Shown piece after piece: positions 1 to 9,320 of a stretch of DNA of 33,053 nucleotides (positions are counted from its first letter, which is position 1; each line of letters begins with the position of its first letter). The position numbers were made by a program, and so were the translations under genes. This DNA comes from Hyphomicrobiales bacterium (GTDB lineage Bacteria; Pseudomonadota; Alphaproteobacteria; Rhizobiales; Xanthobacteraceae): positions 1 through 33,053 of the forward strand of contig JAFAHL010000227.1 of NCBI GenBank assembly GCA_019237215.1, in the 5' to 3' direction. Under the pieces are notes generated by a model, which ran no database searches, was not told where the DNA came from, and saw nothing but the letters and a program-made list of their open reading frames with translations.

Positions 1-65
1 GGAATATTCGGCCTGAGAAGGTGTCGCGTTTGTCCATCGCTGCCTGCGCGGACGACGGCCGGCGA
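1..65. other. left-edge stretch, nothing recognised
   Basis: These 65 bases lie downstream of the stop codon of the minus-strand TRAP binding protein. I see no convincing coding sequence, hairpin or promoter in them. Any dctQ/dctM partner genes of the binding protein would have to lie beyond the left edge. Confidence 0.4.
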
Positions 66-1082
66 TCATCCCAGCTTTCCGACCTCGGCCTCGAGCAAGC
101 TCCAGCACTTGTTGCCGAGCTTGTCCTTCCAGGTCGCATAGACGCTAGGGAGACGCGCACGGAACGCCGCCTGGTCGACCTCGTTGAACGCGATCCCACG
201 CGCGGCAAAAGTATCCCGCAGGCTGGCATTGAGCCTGCCCTGATCCTCGCGCTGCTGGCGCACATATTTTGCCGCGTTGTTCTCGATCACGCCCTTGATC
301 TCGTCGGGTAGCGCCGTCCACGTGCTCAAGTGCGCCATCAGGTTGAAGCCCGACCACATATGATTGGTCATGCTGACATACCTCACCATCTCGTCGAGCC
401 TGTATCCCTGCATGATCGCGAGCGGATTCTCCTGCGCCTCGACTTTACCGCTCTTGAGCGCGCCGTAGATTTGATTGGCGGGCGTCGTGATCGGCTGGGC
501 CCCGAACGCCGCGAAAGTGTCGAAGATCATCTGCCCCGGTGGAACACGGATCTTCATCCCGGCGAAATCGTCCGGCTTGGCGATCGGACGGTTGACGGTC
601 GTCACCTGCCGCATGCCGTTGTCGAAGCCGGCAACGGGGAAAAGATACATGCCCCTGGCCGCCATCTCCTCGCCGATATAGCGGCCGAACGGCCCATCGA
701 TGGCCTTGTGCGCCTCCGGCGCCGACTTGAAGGCGAACGGTACCTGTTGCGCCTCCGCCACCGGCACGACCGTGCCGATGATGCCGCCCATGAGCGTGAA
801 GAACTGGATTTCGCCGGCGAGGAGCTTCTTCAGCGCCTCGGGATCGCCGCCCGCGATCTTGTTGTTTTCGGCGAACACGGTCGTTTCGACGCGCCCGTTG
901 GTCTCGGCGCGAACCGCATTCCACATGGCGACGAGATTCTCGTGCAGCGTGCCGCCGGCCGGCTGGTTGTGATACTGCACGAACTTATGGTCGGCGGCGC
1001 GCGTCGGCTTCACGCCGATGGTGATCGGTCCAAGCGCGCCGGCGGCCGCAATGACGGACCGGCGGGACAATTGAGTTGCCAT
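66..1082 (-). CDS. TRAP transporter substrate-binding protein (DctP family)
   Basis: This is a 338-residue periplasmic solute-binding protein that would capture an organic acid (C4-dicarboxylate or similar) and hand it to a DctQ/DctM membrane pair. The N-terminus has a twin-arginine-like SRRSVIAAAG signal followed by an Ala/Gly-rich stretch, so export is expected. The family core GMKIRVPP, with the Arg that normally pairs with the ligand carboxylate, and the block GKVEAQENPL are both present. I chose the ATG at 1082 because GGAG lies 7 bases upstream; an in-frame ATG at 1103 has no comparable site. It is 70 bp downstream of recJ on the same strand. No membrane subunits are in the window, so the ligand and partners are unknown. 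Family assignment is secure; substrate is not. Confidence 0.88.
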   Translation of the reverse strand: MATQLSRRSVIAAAGALGPITIGVKPTRAADHKFVQYHNQPAGGTLHENLVAMWNAVRAETNGRVETTVFAENNKIAGGDPEALKKLLAGEIQFFTLMGGIIGTVVPVAEAQQVPFAFKSAPEAHKAIDGPFGRYIGEEMAARGMYLFPVAGFDNGMRQVTTVNRPIAKPDDFAGMKIRVPPGQMIFDTFAAFGAQPITTPANQIYGALKSGKVEAQENPLAIMQGYRLDEMVRYVSMTNHMWSGFNLMAHLSTWTALPDEIKGVIENNAAKYVRQQREDQGRLNASLRDTFAARGIAFNEVDQAAFRARLPSVYATWKDKLGNKCWSLLEAEVGKLG

Positions 1083-1152
1083 CGGCTGTCTCCGGCTGAA
1101 CACCCGCTGGCAGGCTCGCCCGCGGGCAGGCCCGGGATGGACCTGAAAGATG

Positions 1153-3000
1153 TTAATGAATGCCGAGGCTCGCGTCAGCCGGCGCTATATCAATCATCCG
1201 GAGCTGCACCCGTTCGACACCGTTCCAGCGGTCGAGGCACAACGTGCCGGCGGCGTGCACAGATCGCCCACGGCTCTGCTCGAGCCCGATCCCGAGCTTT
1301 TGTCCGGCGGCGCGAAACGCAATGGCGTTGATGATCGAGCCGTCGCCGGCACGCAAGCGCGCACGCATATGGGACTGCCCTACCTCTTCGGCATAGACGA
1401 GGGTATGGGCAGGCAGCGCGATGATCGGTTCCGGATTGCCCGCGCCGAACGGACCCGCGCACGCGATCGTCGCCACGACGTCGTCATTGGCGGCAGCGGC
1501 GGTGAGCGCCCCGTCGATCAGCAGCGCATCCTCGCGCCGCGCAGCTTCGACCGAGCTTGCGAGCGCATCTTCGAGATAGGCGCGGAACGCGCTCAGCGTA
1601 TCCTTGCGCAGCGTGACGCCGGCTGCCATGGCGTGGCCGCCGCCTTTGATGACGAGACCCGTGCTCACGGCGTGGCGCACGGCGCGGCCGAGGTCGACGC
1701 CGGCGATCGAACGCCCGGACCCGGTGCCGATGCCGCCCGGCTCGAGCGCGATGGCGAAGGCGGGCCGTCCGAACCGCTCCTTCAATCGCGCGGCGACGAG
1801 GCCGACCACGCCCGGATGCCAGCCATCGGCGGCGGTCACGACGACGGCGCCCTTCTCCTCGACACCGAGCGCGGCCATGGCTTCGGCCTCGGCCTGCGCC
1901 AAGGTGGCGAGCTCGATCGCTTGACGTTCGCGGTTGAGTCGATCGAGCTCGGCCGCGAGGCGCGCGCATTCGGACGCATCGTCCTGCATGAGCAGATCCA
2001 CCCCGAGGGTCGCTCGGCCGATGCGGCCTCCGGCATTGATGCGCGGTCCCAGGAGGAAGCCGAGATGCCAAGGCTCGGGCGGGCCGCCGAGCCGCGCGAC
2101 ATCCATCAAGGCGGTGAGCCCGGCATTGTCGCGGCGGCGCAGCGCCAACAGACCCTTGGCGACGAAAGCGCGGTTGAGACCCTTGAGCGGCACCACGTCG
2201 GCGACCGTTCCGAGCGCCACCAGATCGAGGAACCCGAGGAGGTCTGGTTCCGGCCGCTCCGGCGTCCAAAATCCACGCGCGCGCAGTTCGCGATTGACCG
2301 CGACCACGGTCATGAACACGAGGCCGACGGCCGCGAGGTGGCCGAGCGTCGATAGATCGTCGAGTCGGTTGGGATTTACCACCGCGAGCGCCGCAGGCAG
2401 CCGTTCGTCGGCCTGGTGATGGTCGATCACGATGACGTCGAGGCCGAGCTTGCGCGCCTGCGCCAGCGGCTCGTGGCTGGTGGTGCCGCAATCGACGGTG
2501 ACGAGAAGGTTTGCCCCTCGTGCGGCGAGCGCGCCAACCGCCTCGGTATTGGGGCCGTAGCCTTCGAACAGACGATCGGGGATGTGGACGATGGGGCGCA
2601 GGCCGCAATAGTGCAGATATCGCCCGAGCAGCGCCGCCGATGTCGCTCCATCGACGTCATAGTCGCCCAAGATGGCGATCGTTTCACCGCGCGTGACCGC
2701 GTCAGCCAGTCGCGTCGCGGCGCCGCGCATGTCGGCGAGTGTGTGCGGATCCGGCATCAGCGCGCGCACCGTCGGATCGAGGAAGCTTGCAACCTCGTCC
2801 ACCTCGACCCCGCGACCGGCGAGAATGCGCGCCAGCAACTCGGGTACATCCTGGTGGCGCTGTGCGATCGCGAGCGCGCGCGCGGCGTCTCGCTCGTCGA
2901 GCCGGTCGCGCCAGGCGCGTCCGCAGGCCGAGCGCTCGACCCCGAGAAAGAGGCGCCGCGTCGGAACGATCGGTGCCGTCAAGGCGATGGTCATGCTCAT
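1153..3000 (-). CDS. recJ: single-stranded-DNA-specific exonuclease RecJ
   Basis: RecJ degrades single-stranded DNA 5' to 3' in recombinational repair, mismatch repair and stalled-fork processing, in the cytoplasm. The 615-residue product has the DHH phosphoesterase core: GDYDVDG at residues 112-118 (metal-binding Asp residues), VDCG at 169-172 and the DHH triad at 193-195. The DHHA1 domain follows, with GGGHAMAAG at 453-461, and then the C-terminal OB-fold region. Length is normal for alphaproteobacterial RecJ. The frame stays open upstream to 3414, but that extension runs antisense-frame through the acetyltransferase gene, so I place the start at the ATG at 3000 (a second ATG lies at 2994). 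No strong ribosome-binding site is visible. The gap to the upstream acetyltransferase is 14 bp, which suggests co-transcription. Confidence 0.96.
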   Translation of the reverse strand: MSMTIALTAPIVPTRRLFLGVERSACGRAWRDRLDERDAARALAIAQRHQDVPELLARILAGRGVEVDEVASFLDPTVRALMPDPHTLADMRGAATRLADAVTRGETIAILGDYDVDGATSAALLGRYLHYCGLRPIVHIPDRLFEGYGPNTEAVGALAARGANLLVTVDCGTTSHEPLAQARKLGLDVIVIDHHQADERLPAALAVVNPNRLDDLSTLGHLAAVGLVFMTVVAVNRELRARGFWTPERPEPDLLGFLDLVALGTVADVVPLKGLNRAFVAKGLLALRRRDNAGLTALMDVARLGGPPEPWHLGFLLGPRINAGGRIGRATLGVDLLMQDDASECARLAAELDRLNRERQAIELATLAQAEAEAMAALGVEEKGAVVVTAADGWHPGVVGLVAARLKERFGRPAFAIALEPGGIGTGSGRSIAGVDLGRAVRHAVSTGLVIKGGGHAMAAGVTLRKDTLSAFRAYLEDALASSVEAARREDALLIDGALTAAAANDDVVATIACAGPFGAGNPEPIIALPAHTLVYAEEVGQSHMRARLRAGDGSIINAIAFRAAGQKLGIGLEQSRGRSVHAAGTLCLDRWNGVERVQLRMIDIAPADASLGIH

Positions 3001-3014
3001 GCCCGCGAATCGGG

Positions 3015-3467
3015 TCAGAAAAGCTTGCGATATTGGATGAAGCCGGAGCGCTCCGCCAGCTTGTCGTAGAGCGCTCGGGCGACCGCATTGCTCTCCTGGG
3101 TGAGCCAATAGACGCGGCTCGCACCCGCGCGTCGCGCGCGTTCTTCCACCGCCGCAATCAACGCACGCCCGACCCCCAGATGGCGTGAGTTTTCGGCGAC
3201 GAACAGGTCCTGCAGATAGCAGTAATTGCCGATCGTCCAGCACGAGCGGTGGAAGAGGTAGTGCACGATGCCACAGAGGCGCCCGCCCACATAGGCGCCG
3301 AGCACGGCCATCGGTTCCGCCGGATCGTGCAAGCGCGCCCAGGTTACGGTCGTGGTCTCGTCCGAGATCACGACCTTGTAGAAGGCCTGGTAGCCCTTCC
3401 ACAGCGGCTCCCAATCGGCGCGCTCGTCTACGCGCAGGGGCCGGACCTCAACATCGGATGCAGCCAT
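3015..3467 (-). CDS. GNAT family N-acetyltransferase
   Basis: This 150-residue protein is a small cytoplasmic acyltransferase using acetyl-CoA; its acceptor is unknown. The GNAT fold is visible from the central beta strands (CGIVHYLFH, CYLQDLFVAEN) and the acetyl-CoA pyrophosphate loop HLGVGRALI around residues 96-104, followed by the helix VEERARRAG and the C-terminal strand plus ALYDKLAERSGFIQYRK, typical of the family. The ATG at 3467 gives a full-length domain. It lies 27 bp after the MetE-like gene and 14 bp before recJ, apparently in the same transcript. Substrate cannot be read from sequence; family members acetylate polyamines, amino acids, antibiotics or protein N-termini. Confidence 0.88.
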   Translation of the reverse strand: MAASDVEVRPLRVDERADWEPLWKGYQAFYKVVISDETTTVTWARLHDPAEPMAVLGAYVGGRLCGIVHYLFHRSCWTIGNYCYLQDLFVAENSRHLGVGRALIAAVEERARRAGASRVYWLTQESNAVARALYDKLAERSGFIQYRKLF

Positions 3468-3494
3468 GCAGCGACCCGGGCAGTTTGCTTTCCG

Positions 3495-4532
3495 CTATTC
3501 AGCCGCTGCGGCATGGATCCGCAACAGCTCCGGTATAGTATCCGCCGGCCGGCGCCCGAACCCGCATTCCGTCGCGATCGAGAAGTTTTTCACATATTTT
3601 TCTGCCGTTGCCAGGCGCCGGCGCGTGCCGATCAGTCCGTCGGTGTAATGCACGAGGCCGAGACACAGCTCGGTCTCGGGGCGAAGTTCGAGCCGATCGA
3701 GCGGCGCGAAGTACCCATCATCCGCGCGATTGCGCGGAACCGGCATATGGACCAACTGGATGGGGCGGCTGATCGCGCGCGAAAGATAATTGGCGAGCGC
3801 AACCATGTCGTCCATGTCGATAGGCTCGACGACGTGACGATGATTGGAATCGCCGTAGCAGAAGTGAAACAAGAGCTCGATGTCGGCCGGCACGTGATCG
3901 GCGAGCTCAACCAAAATCGTTCCGAATGTCTTGAGCATCTCCTCCTTGTTTTGCCCATAGGCATTGGATTCATTCCGCTGCAGCCGGGCGAAGACGGCGG
4001 CGGCGACGTCGAACTGGATGGCAAGTTGATTGTGCGGAATCACTGCCGCGAGCCGATCGATCTCGCGCTGCACCGCGTCGTTATAGATCGGATCGAGCGC
4101 GCGATGCAGGTGCTCCTGCACGAATAGCCAAATCACCGAATGCGCGGGGACGAGATCGACCTGGAAACGGCAGTGGGCCGGAATGGTCCCCCGCTGTTTC
4201 AGTTCAGAAAACTCTCGGTATGATCGGATCGCGGTCTCCGCGTAGAGCAGATTGTCGAACATCACGTCCTTCGTCGACGCGCCGGATTTGAGCCGGTAGC
4301 GCGTCCGCGGCGGCGCAGTCGAGTGCAGGCGGAAGACCTCATCCGATTTCTCAAATGCCGGATGATTTGCGAATACCGGCTCGAGGTGCGCGATCCAGTC
4401 GCTGCGCTCGCCGGTCTCGCCATCGGGAATGCGCAGAAGCCGCGGCCCGAGCGCGGCACTCACGGTCGTGAACACGTCACGCGCATTGGCAAGCGGAACG
4501 CTGCCGACGAGATGAATGTTGCGAGACGGCAC
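3495..4532 (-). CDS. stand-alone MetE-like (UROD/MetE fold) protein of unknown substrate
   Basis: This 345-residue protein resembles the catalytic C-terminal barrel of cobalamin-independent methionine synthase, without the N-terminal half found in true MetE (over 700 residues). Two of the zinc-site elements are visible: H223-F-C225 in LFHFCYGD, matching the MetE HxC pair, and C323 in ECGFGRR, matching the late Cys. Where MetE has its Glu ligand I see the segment QLVHMPVP with H262 instead. A zinc-dependent methyl transfer or a related thiol reaction is therefore possible but unproven. The start is a GTG at 4532 with AGAGGTGA upstream; no ATG fits. It lies 20 bp after the secreted-protein gene and 27 bp before the acetyltransferase. 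Fold assignment is fairly sure; function is unknown. Confidence 0.72.
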   Translation of the reverse strand: MPSRNIHLVGSVPLANARDVFTTVSAALGPRLLRIPDGETGERSDWIAHLEPVFANHPAFEKSDEVFRLHSTAPPRTRYRLKSGASTKDVMFDNLLYAETAIRSYREFSELKQRGTIPAHCRFQVDLVPAHSVIWLFVQEHLHRALDPIYNDAVQREIDRLAAVIPHNQLAIQFDVAAAVFARLQRNESNAYGQNKEEMLKTFGTILVELADHVPADIELLFHFCYGDSNHRHVVEPIDMDDMVALANYLSRAISRPIQLVHMPVPRNRADDGYFAPLDRLELRPETELCLGLVHYTDGLIGTRRRLATAEKYVKNFSIATECGFGRRPADTIPELLRIHAAAAE

Positions 4533-4552
4533 GCCCCGTCACCTCTTCAAGC

Positions 4553-5086
4553 TCAGTCGATGGTCCTGAACACCGTTATGAAAGGCGCAAAGCCGATCCA
4601 TCGCTCGCATTGGGGCATGGCCTGTGCATAAAGCTGCTTCGATGCGGTAGTGGCGCCTCCAGCCGCCTGCTCCGCGATCAAACTGACCAGCGCTTGCGCT
4701 GCCTCGGCGCAAACGCGCCGCACCGGCGGAATGGTCTGCGGGCATCGGCTGAGCGTCTCCTCCGCCGCCAAGGCGTCTTTATCGGCGATGACGGCTGCCG
4801 TGGCGCGCGCCCGGCCGACGAGATAGTCGAACGGACGCGTATCGAGGCCCTTGAGCCGATCGGTCGCCTCGTGCTCGAGGGCTCGTAGCGCCTCGACGTG
4901 TTTCTTGATCGCGGCGCGCACGTCCTGCGGATGGCCGCGGCACGACGCGGCCTTCACATCAAAGGGAAACAAAACCAAAGCGGCAAGCGCCGCTACGCTG
5001 GCGCGAAATCGTGATCGTGGGCGGTTACAACGATTGCGCAGCTGGTCGGGGCGCGCGTGACGCTTGAAAACCGTTTGATGTTCCAT
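4553..5086 (-). CDS. hypothetical secreted protein with four cysteines
   Basis: I do not recognise this 177-residue protein. A basic N-terminal stretch is followed by a hydrophobic segment at about residues 29-42 (SVAALAALVLFPF) and a likely signal-peptidase site near VKA-A at 45-48, so export to the periplasm is probable. The mature part has four cysteines (49, 115, 126, 160), enough for two disulfides, and is otherwise mostly predicted helix rich in Ala, Arg and Glu. The frame is open up to 5137, overlapping the end of glpX; I use the ATG at 5086, which leaves 28 bp after glpX and places the signal peptide closer to the N-terminus. It sits between glpX and the MetE-like gene on the same strand. 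Confidence 0.62.
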   Translation of the reverse strand: MEHQTVFKRHARPDQLRNRCNRPRSRFRASVAALAALVLFPFDVKAASCRGHPQDVRAAIKKHVEALRALEHEATDRLKGLDTRPFDYLVGRARATAAVIADKDALAAEETLSRCPQTIPPVRRVCAEAAQALVSLIAEQAAGGATTASKQLYAQAMPQCERWIGFAPFITVFRTID

Positions 5087-5114
5087 TGCGGCAAAATGAG
5101 CCACGGCACTGTCG

Positions 5115-6134
<1,020 letters not shown>

Positions 6135-6215
6135 GTCTTCATCCTCGCGCCTGTCTTGCCGCTTGCTCGTGCTGCGCCTCGCCGCGCGGGGTGGCGACGA
6201 TGGGGCATGATTGTA

Positions 6216-7541
6216 TCAGTTTTTCTCGATCCGAATGACCTGCGGTTTGCCCAAGATCACCTTATCGCGGCCGACCGCGGCGAGGGCCTTGCGCACGGCG
6301 TCCTCGGTGGTCGCATAGGTGATCAGGATCACCGGCACCGGCTGACCCGAACTGCCGGCGACATCGCCGCCATGCGGGGGCTCGCCGCGGTGACGCTGCA
6401 CGATCGACTCAAGCGAGATGTTCTGCTGCGCCAGCCGCCTGGCGATGGTCGCGGCGGTGCCCGGTTTGTCGACTGCAAGCAGACGGATGTAGTAGCCGCC
6501 TTCGTGACGTTGCATCGGCGCCTTCTTGCTGGTGGTCAGCCGCGCCGAAGGCCGCCCGAACGGCGCCGTGCGTATCCCGCGGGCGATGTCGCCGATATCG
6601 GAGACGACGGCGGACGCGGTCGCCAAACCACCGGCCCCAGGGCCGACCAGCGTGATCGGTGCGATCGCATCGACGTCGACGGTGACGGCGTTGGTGACGC
6701 CCATCACCTGGGCGATCGCGGTCTCCTTCGGCACCATGGTCGGATGCACGCGCTGCTCGATGCCCTTCTCGGTTTTGACCGCAACGCCCAGCAATTTCAC
6801 GCGGTAGCCGAGCTCGGCTGCCCATTCGAGGTCTTCGGGCGCAATCGACGATATGCCTTCGACATACACGGCGCTTTGATCGACCTTGGTACCGAAAGCC
6901 AGGCTCGCCAGGATTGCGAGTTTCTGCGCGGTATCGTGGCCCTCGATGTCGAAGGTGGGATCGGCCTCGGCATAACCGAGCTGCTGCGCCTCCTTCAGGC
7001 AGTCCGCGAACGCGAGCTTCTCCTCCTCCATGCGCGTCAAGATGTAGTTGCAGGTGCCGTTGAGGATTCCGTAGATGCGCGCCAGCGAATTGCCGGCCAA
7101 ACCCTCGCGCAACGCTTTCACGATCGGGATGGCACCGCCGACTGCGGCCTCGAAATTCAGCGCCACATGGTTCCTCTCGGCAATGGCCGCCAGCGTGACG
7201 CCGTGGCGGGCAAGCAGCGCCTTGTTGGCGGTGACGACCGATTTTTTCGCCGCCAGCGCAGCCGAGACCGCGGCTTTGGCCGGATCGCCCTCGCCGCCGA
7301 TCAACTCCACGAAGACGTCGATCTCAGGGTCGGTCGCAAGCGTGACGGGGTCGGCGACCCAGCGCGGTTTCTGGTGACCGATGTCGCGTTTCTTGCCGCG
7401 CGAGCGCGCACTGACCGCGACAACCTCGATCGGGCGGCCGCAACGGGCGGCGAGCGCGTCACGTTGGCGCTCGAGAAGCCGGGCGACGCACGCCCCGACG
7501 GTGCCCAAGCCGGCAATACCGAGTTTCAGTGGAGCGGACAT
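6216..7541 (-). CDS. hom: homoserine dehydrogenase
   Basis: Homoserine dehydrogenase reduces aspartate semialdehyde to homoserine with NAD(P)H, at the branch toward threonine and methionine. In the 441-residue protein the Rossmann motif GLGTVG is at residues 11-16, followed by TANKALL (104-110), EAAVGGAIPI (131-140) and the signature NGTCNYIL (161-168). The likely catalytic Asp and Lys lie in DIEGHDTAQK (198-207). A C-terminal ACT domain (from about residue 350, RLLAVDKPGTAATIA) suggests feedback control by an amino acid, usually threonine. It is the monofunctional form, with no aspartokinase domain. The gap from the aminotransferase gene is 26 bp, so the two are probably co-transcribed. Confidence 0.97.
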   Translation of the reverse strand: MSAPLKLGIAGLGTVGACVARLLERQRDALAARCGRPIEVVAVSARSRGKKRDIGHQKPRWVADPVTLATDPEIDVFVELIGGEGDPAKAAVSAALAAKKSVVTANKALLARHGVTLAAIAERNHVALNFEAAVGGAIPIVKALREGLAGNSLARIYGILNGTCNYILTRMEEEKLAFADCLKEAQQLGYAEADPTFDIEGHDTAQKLAILASLAFGTKVDQSAVYVEGISSIAPEDLEWAAELGYRVKLLGVAVKTEKGIEQRVHPTMVPKETAIAQVMGVTNAVTVDVDAIAPITLVGPGAGGLATASAVVSDIGDIARGIRTAPFGRPSARLTTSKKAPMQRHEGGYYIRLLAVDKPGTAATIARRLAQQNISLESIVQRHRGEPPHGGDVAGSSGQPVPVILITYATTEDAVRKALAAVGRDKVILGKPQVIRIEKN

Positions 7542-7567
7542 CGTCGGCCTGCGTGGAAACGGAGCGT

Positions 7568-8785
7568 CTAGCGCCGCTGGGCCAGGGGGACGACGTTGTG
7601 CAACTTTTTGAGGCCGGTTTCAAGAAAGCGGCGGATGTTGCGCGCGGCTTGACGGATGCGCTGCTCGTTCTCCACCAACGCGATGCGCACGTATACTTCG
7701 CCATGTTCGCCGAAACCGATGCCAGGCGAGACCGCGACCTCGGCCTTTTCGACCAGGAGCGTGGAAAATTCGACGCTGCCGATGCTCTGGAAGGGCTCCG
7801 GAATCGGCGCCCAAGCGAACATGGAGGCGCGCGGAGGAGGAACCTCCCAACCCGCACGACCGAATGACTCCACCAGCACGTCGCGCCGGCGCTTGTAGAT
7901 CGCTCGCATCTCGCGGATACAGTCATCGGAGCCATTGAGCGCAGCGGTTGCCGCCACCTGCACCGGCGTGAAGGCGCCATAATCGAGATAGGATTTCACC
8001 CTCGCCAACGCCGCGATGATGCGCTCGTTGCCGACGGCAAAGCCGATGCGCCAGCCGGGCATCGAATACGTCTTCGACATCGAGGTGAACTCGACCGCGA
8101 CTTCCATTGCGCCGGGTACCTGCAACACCGAAGGCGGCGGATCATTGTCGAAATAGACCTCCGCATAAGCAAGGTCCGAGAGCACGAACACACCATGCTT
8201 CTTCGCAAACGGAATCAGCTCTTTGTAGAAATCGAGGTCGGCGACCGCGGCGGTGGGATTGGAGGGATAGCAGACGACGACCGCAATCGGTTTGGGAATG
8301 GAGCGGATGATGGCCCGCTCCAACGTCTCGAAGAACGCCGGCGTCGGCTCCGACGGTACGGCGCGGATCACGCCGCCCGCCATCAAGAAGCCGAAGGCGT
8401 GGATCGGATAACTGGGATTGGGGACCACGACGACGTCGCCCGGCGCCGTGATCGCCTGCGCCACGTTGGCGAAGCCTTCTTTCGAGCCCAGCGTGGTGAC
8501 GATCTGGGTCTCGGGATTGAGCTTCACGCCGAAGCGGCGCCCGTAATAGGCCGCCTGCGCGCGGCGCAATCCCGCAATCCCGCGCGAGGAGGAATAGCGG
8601 TCGGTGCGCGGCTTGCCGATCGTCTCCTTGAGCTTCTCGATGACGTGCGCAGGCGCCGGCAGGTCGGGATTGCCCATGCCCAGGTCGATGATGTCGGCAC
8701 CAGCATTACGTGCCGCGGCCTTCGCGCGATTGACCTGCTCGAAGACGTAGGGCGGCAGACGCCGAATGCGGTAAAATTCTTCCAT
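7568..8785 (-). CDS. alaC: AlaC-type PLP aminotransferase (often annotated LL-diaminopimelate aminotransferase)
   Basis: This is a 405-residue fold-type I, class I/II aminotransferase. Visible PLP-site elements are the substrate loop GMGNPDLPAP near residue 36, NPSYPIHAFG near 123, YPSNPTA at 173-179, the Asp that contacts the pyridine nitrogen in SDLAYAE (D204, Y207), and the Schiff-base Lys in SMSKTYSMPGWRIGF (K238). It matches E. coli AlaC closely along its length as I remember that sequence (GNPD, RGIxxLRRA, GSKEGxA, YKRRRDVLV, SPGIGFG), so glutamate-pyruvate transamination is the best guess. Databases often label such proteins LL-diaminopimelate aminotransferase; the presence of dapD and dapE in this window makes that route unnecessary. 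The frame continues upstream, but the ATG at 8785 matches the family start. Confidence 0.88.
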   Translation of the reverse strand: MEEFYRIRRLPPYVFEQVNRAKAAARNAGADIIDLGMGNPDLPAPAHVIEKLKETIGKPRTDRYSSSRGIAGLRRAQAAYYGRRFGVKLNPETQIVTTLGSKEGFANVAQAITAPGDVVVVPNPSYPIHAFGFLMAGGVIRAVPSEPTPAFFETLERAIIRSIPKPIAVVVCYPSNPTAAVADLDFYKELIPFAKKHGVFVLSDLAYAEVYFDNDPPPSVLQVPGAMEVAVEFTSMSKTYSMPGWRIGFAVGNERIIAALARVKSYLDYGAFTPVQVAATAALNGSDDCIREMRAIYKRRRDVLVESFGRAGWEVPPPRASMFAWAPIPEPFQSIGSVEFSTLLVEKAEVAVSPGIGFGEHGEVYVRIALVENEQRIRQAARNIRRFLETGLKKLHNVVPLAQRR

Positions 8786-8846
8786 CACCCCGGCTCCATT
8801 GGCGTGCGCGCCGATACCGCGCGAACAGGCCGGCGCGCGCCTTCTA

Positions 8847-9197
8847 TCACGGCTTGTCGGCGTCGCCAGCGGGCTTGTCGGCGTCGGCAGCGGGCTTGGC
8901 GGCGGCTTCCGCAGCACGGTTGCGCGCTGCGACCAGATCGCTTTCGAGCTTTTTCGTCTCGGCGTCGGTGAGCACCGTGGTCGCACGCGGGGGCGGCAGG
9001 TTGTTGACCGCCGGATAAGGCATCGAACTCGCCGGGCGTTCCGGCGTGCCATCGGGCAAGCCGCCAACCGCGTTTGGCAGGTGATCGGCGACCATGCTGC
9101 CGGCCGAACAACCCGCAAGAACGATGGCGCCCGCGGCGAGCGCCGCCGCAAGGGCACACCTCGGCGCGGGCCGTCGTGAGCGCGATGTCAACATCAT
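8847..9197 (-). CDS. small lipoprotein of unknown function
   Basis: The 116-residue product has an N-terminal basic stretch, a hydrophobic core and a lipobox LAGC with Cys at residue 30, so it should be lipidated and anchored in a membrane facing the periplasm. The mature part is low-complexity: a Pro-rich segment (PYPAVNNLPPPRA), a helix LTDAETKKLESDLVAARNR, then a tail of Ala, Asp, Lys and Pro ending in two near-identical units encoded by a 21-bp tandem repeat. The start is the first of two adjacent ATGs at 9197; upstream in-frame extension lacks a signal. It lies 61 bp before the aminotransferase gene and may be the first gene of that transcript. I recognise no functional domain. Confidence 0.7.
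   Translation of the reverse strand: MMLTSRSRRPAPRCALAAALAAGAIVLAGCSAGSMVADHLPNAVGGLPDGTPERPASSMPYPAVNNLPPPRATTVLTDAETKKLESDLVAARNRAAEAAAKPAADADKPAGDADKP
8853..8894. repeat. two-copy 21-bp tandem repeat in the lipoprotein tail
   Basis: Two adjacent 21-bp units, 8853-8873 and 8874-8894, differ at one base; a decayed partial third unit follows. On the coding (minus) strand they encode the Lys/Pro/Ala/Asp repeats of the lipoprotein C-terminus. Confidence 0.85.
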
Positions 9198-9291
9198 GCC
9201 GATTCGATCCCCGCCGGATGGCAACGCCAAGCGCCGACCAGCCCCTCCCCTCCACGGCAAAATTGCTGCCAGTTCAAGCAATTGGGGGCAA

Positions 9292-9320
9292 GTTGTATGC
9301 CCGCAATATGACCAAAGCAA
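9292..9320 (-). promoter_or_regulatory. candidate promoter for the lipoprotein/alaC/hom transcript
   Basis: On the minus strand TTGCTT (9315-9320) and TACAAC (9292-9297) are separated by 17 bases, about 95 bp upstream of the lipoprotein start, in the 283-bp divergent gap shared with phaC. Both hexamers are moderate matches to sigma-70 consensus. This is prediction only. I saw no comparably good plus-strand promoter for phaC in the same gap. Confidence 0.3.

Noticed and set aside
1150-2355. Long plus-strand open frame across recJ
   Set aside because: It is a mirror of RecJ codon bias; no domain is seen in the product.
3001-3414. N-terminal extension of RecJ through the acetyltransferase gene
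   Set aside because: The extension is Arg/Gly/Leu-rich, unlike RecJ, and overlaps a clear GNAT domain in another frame.
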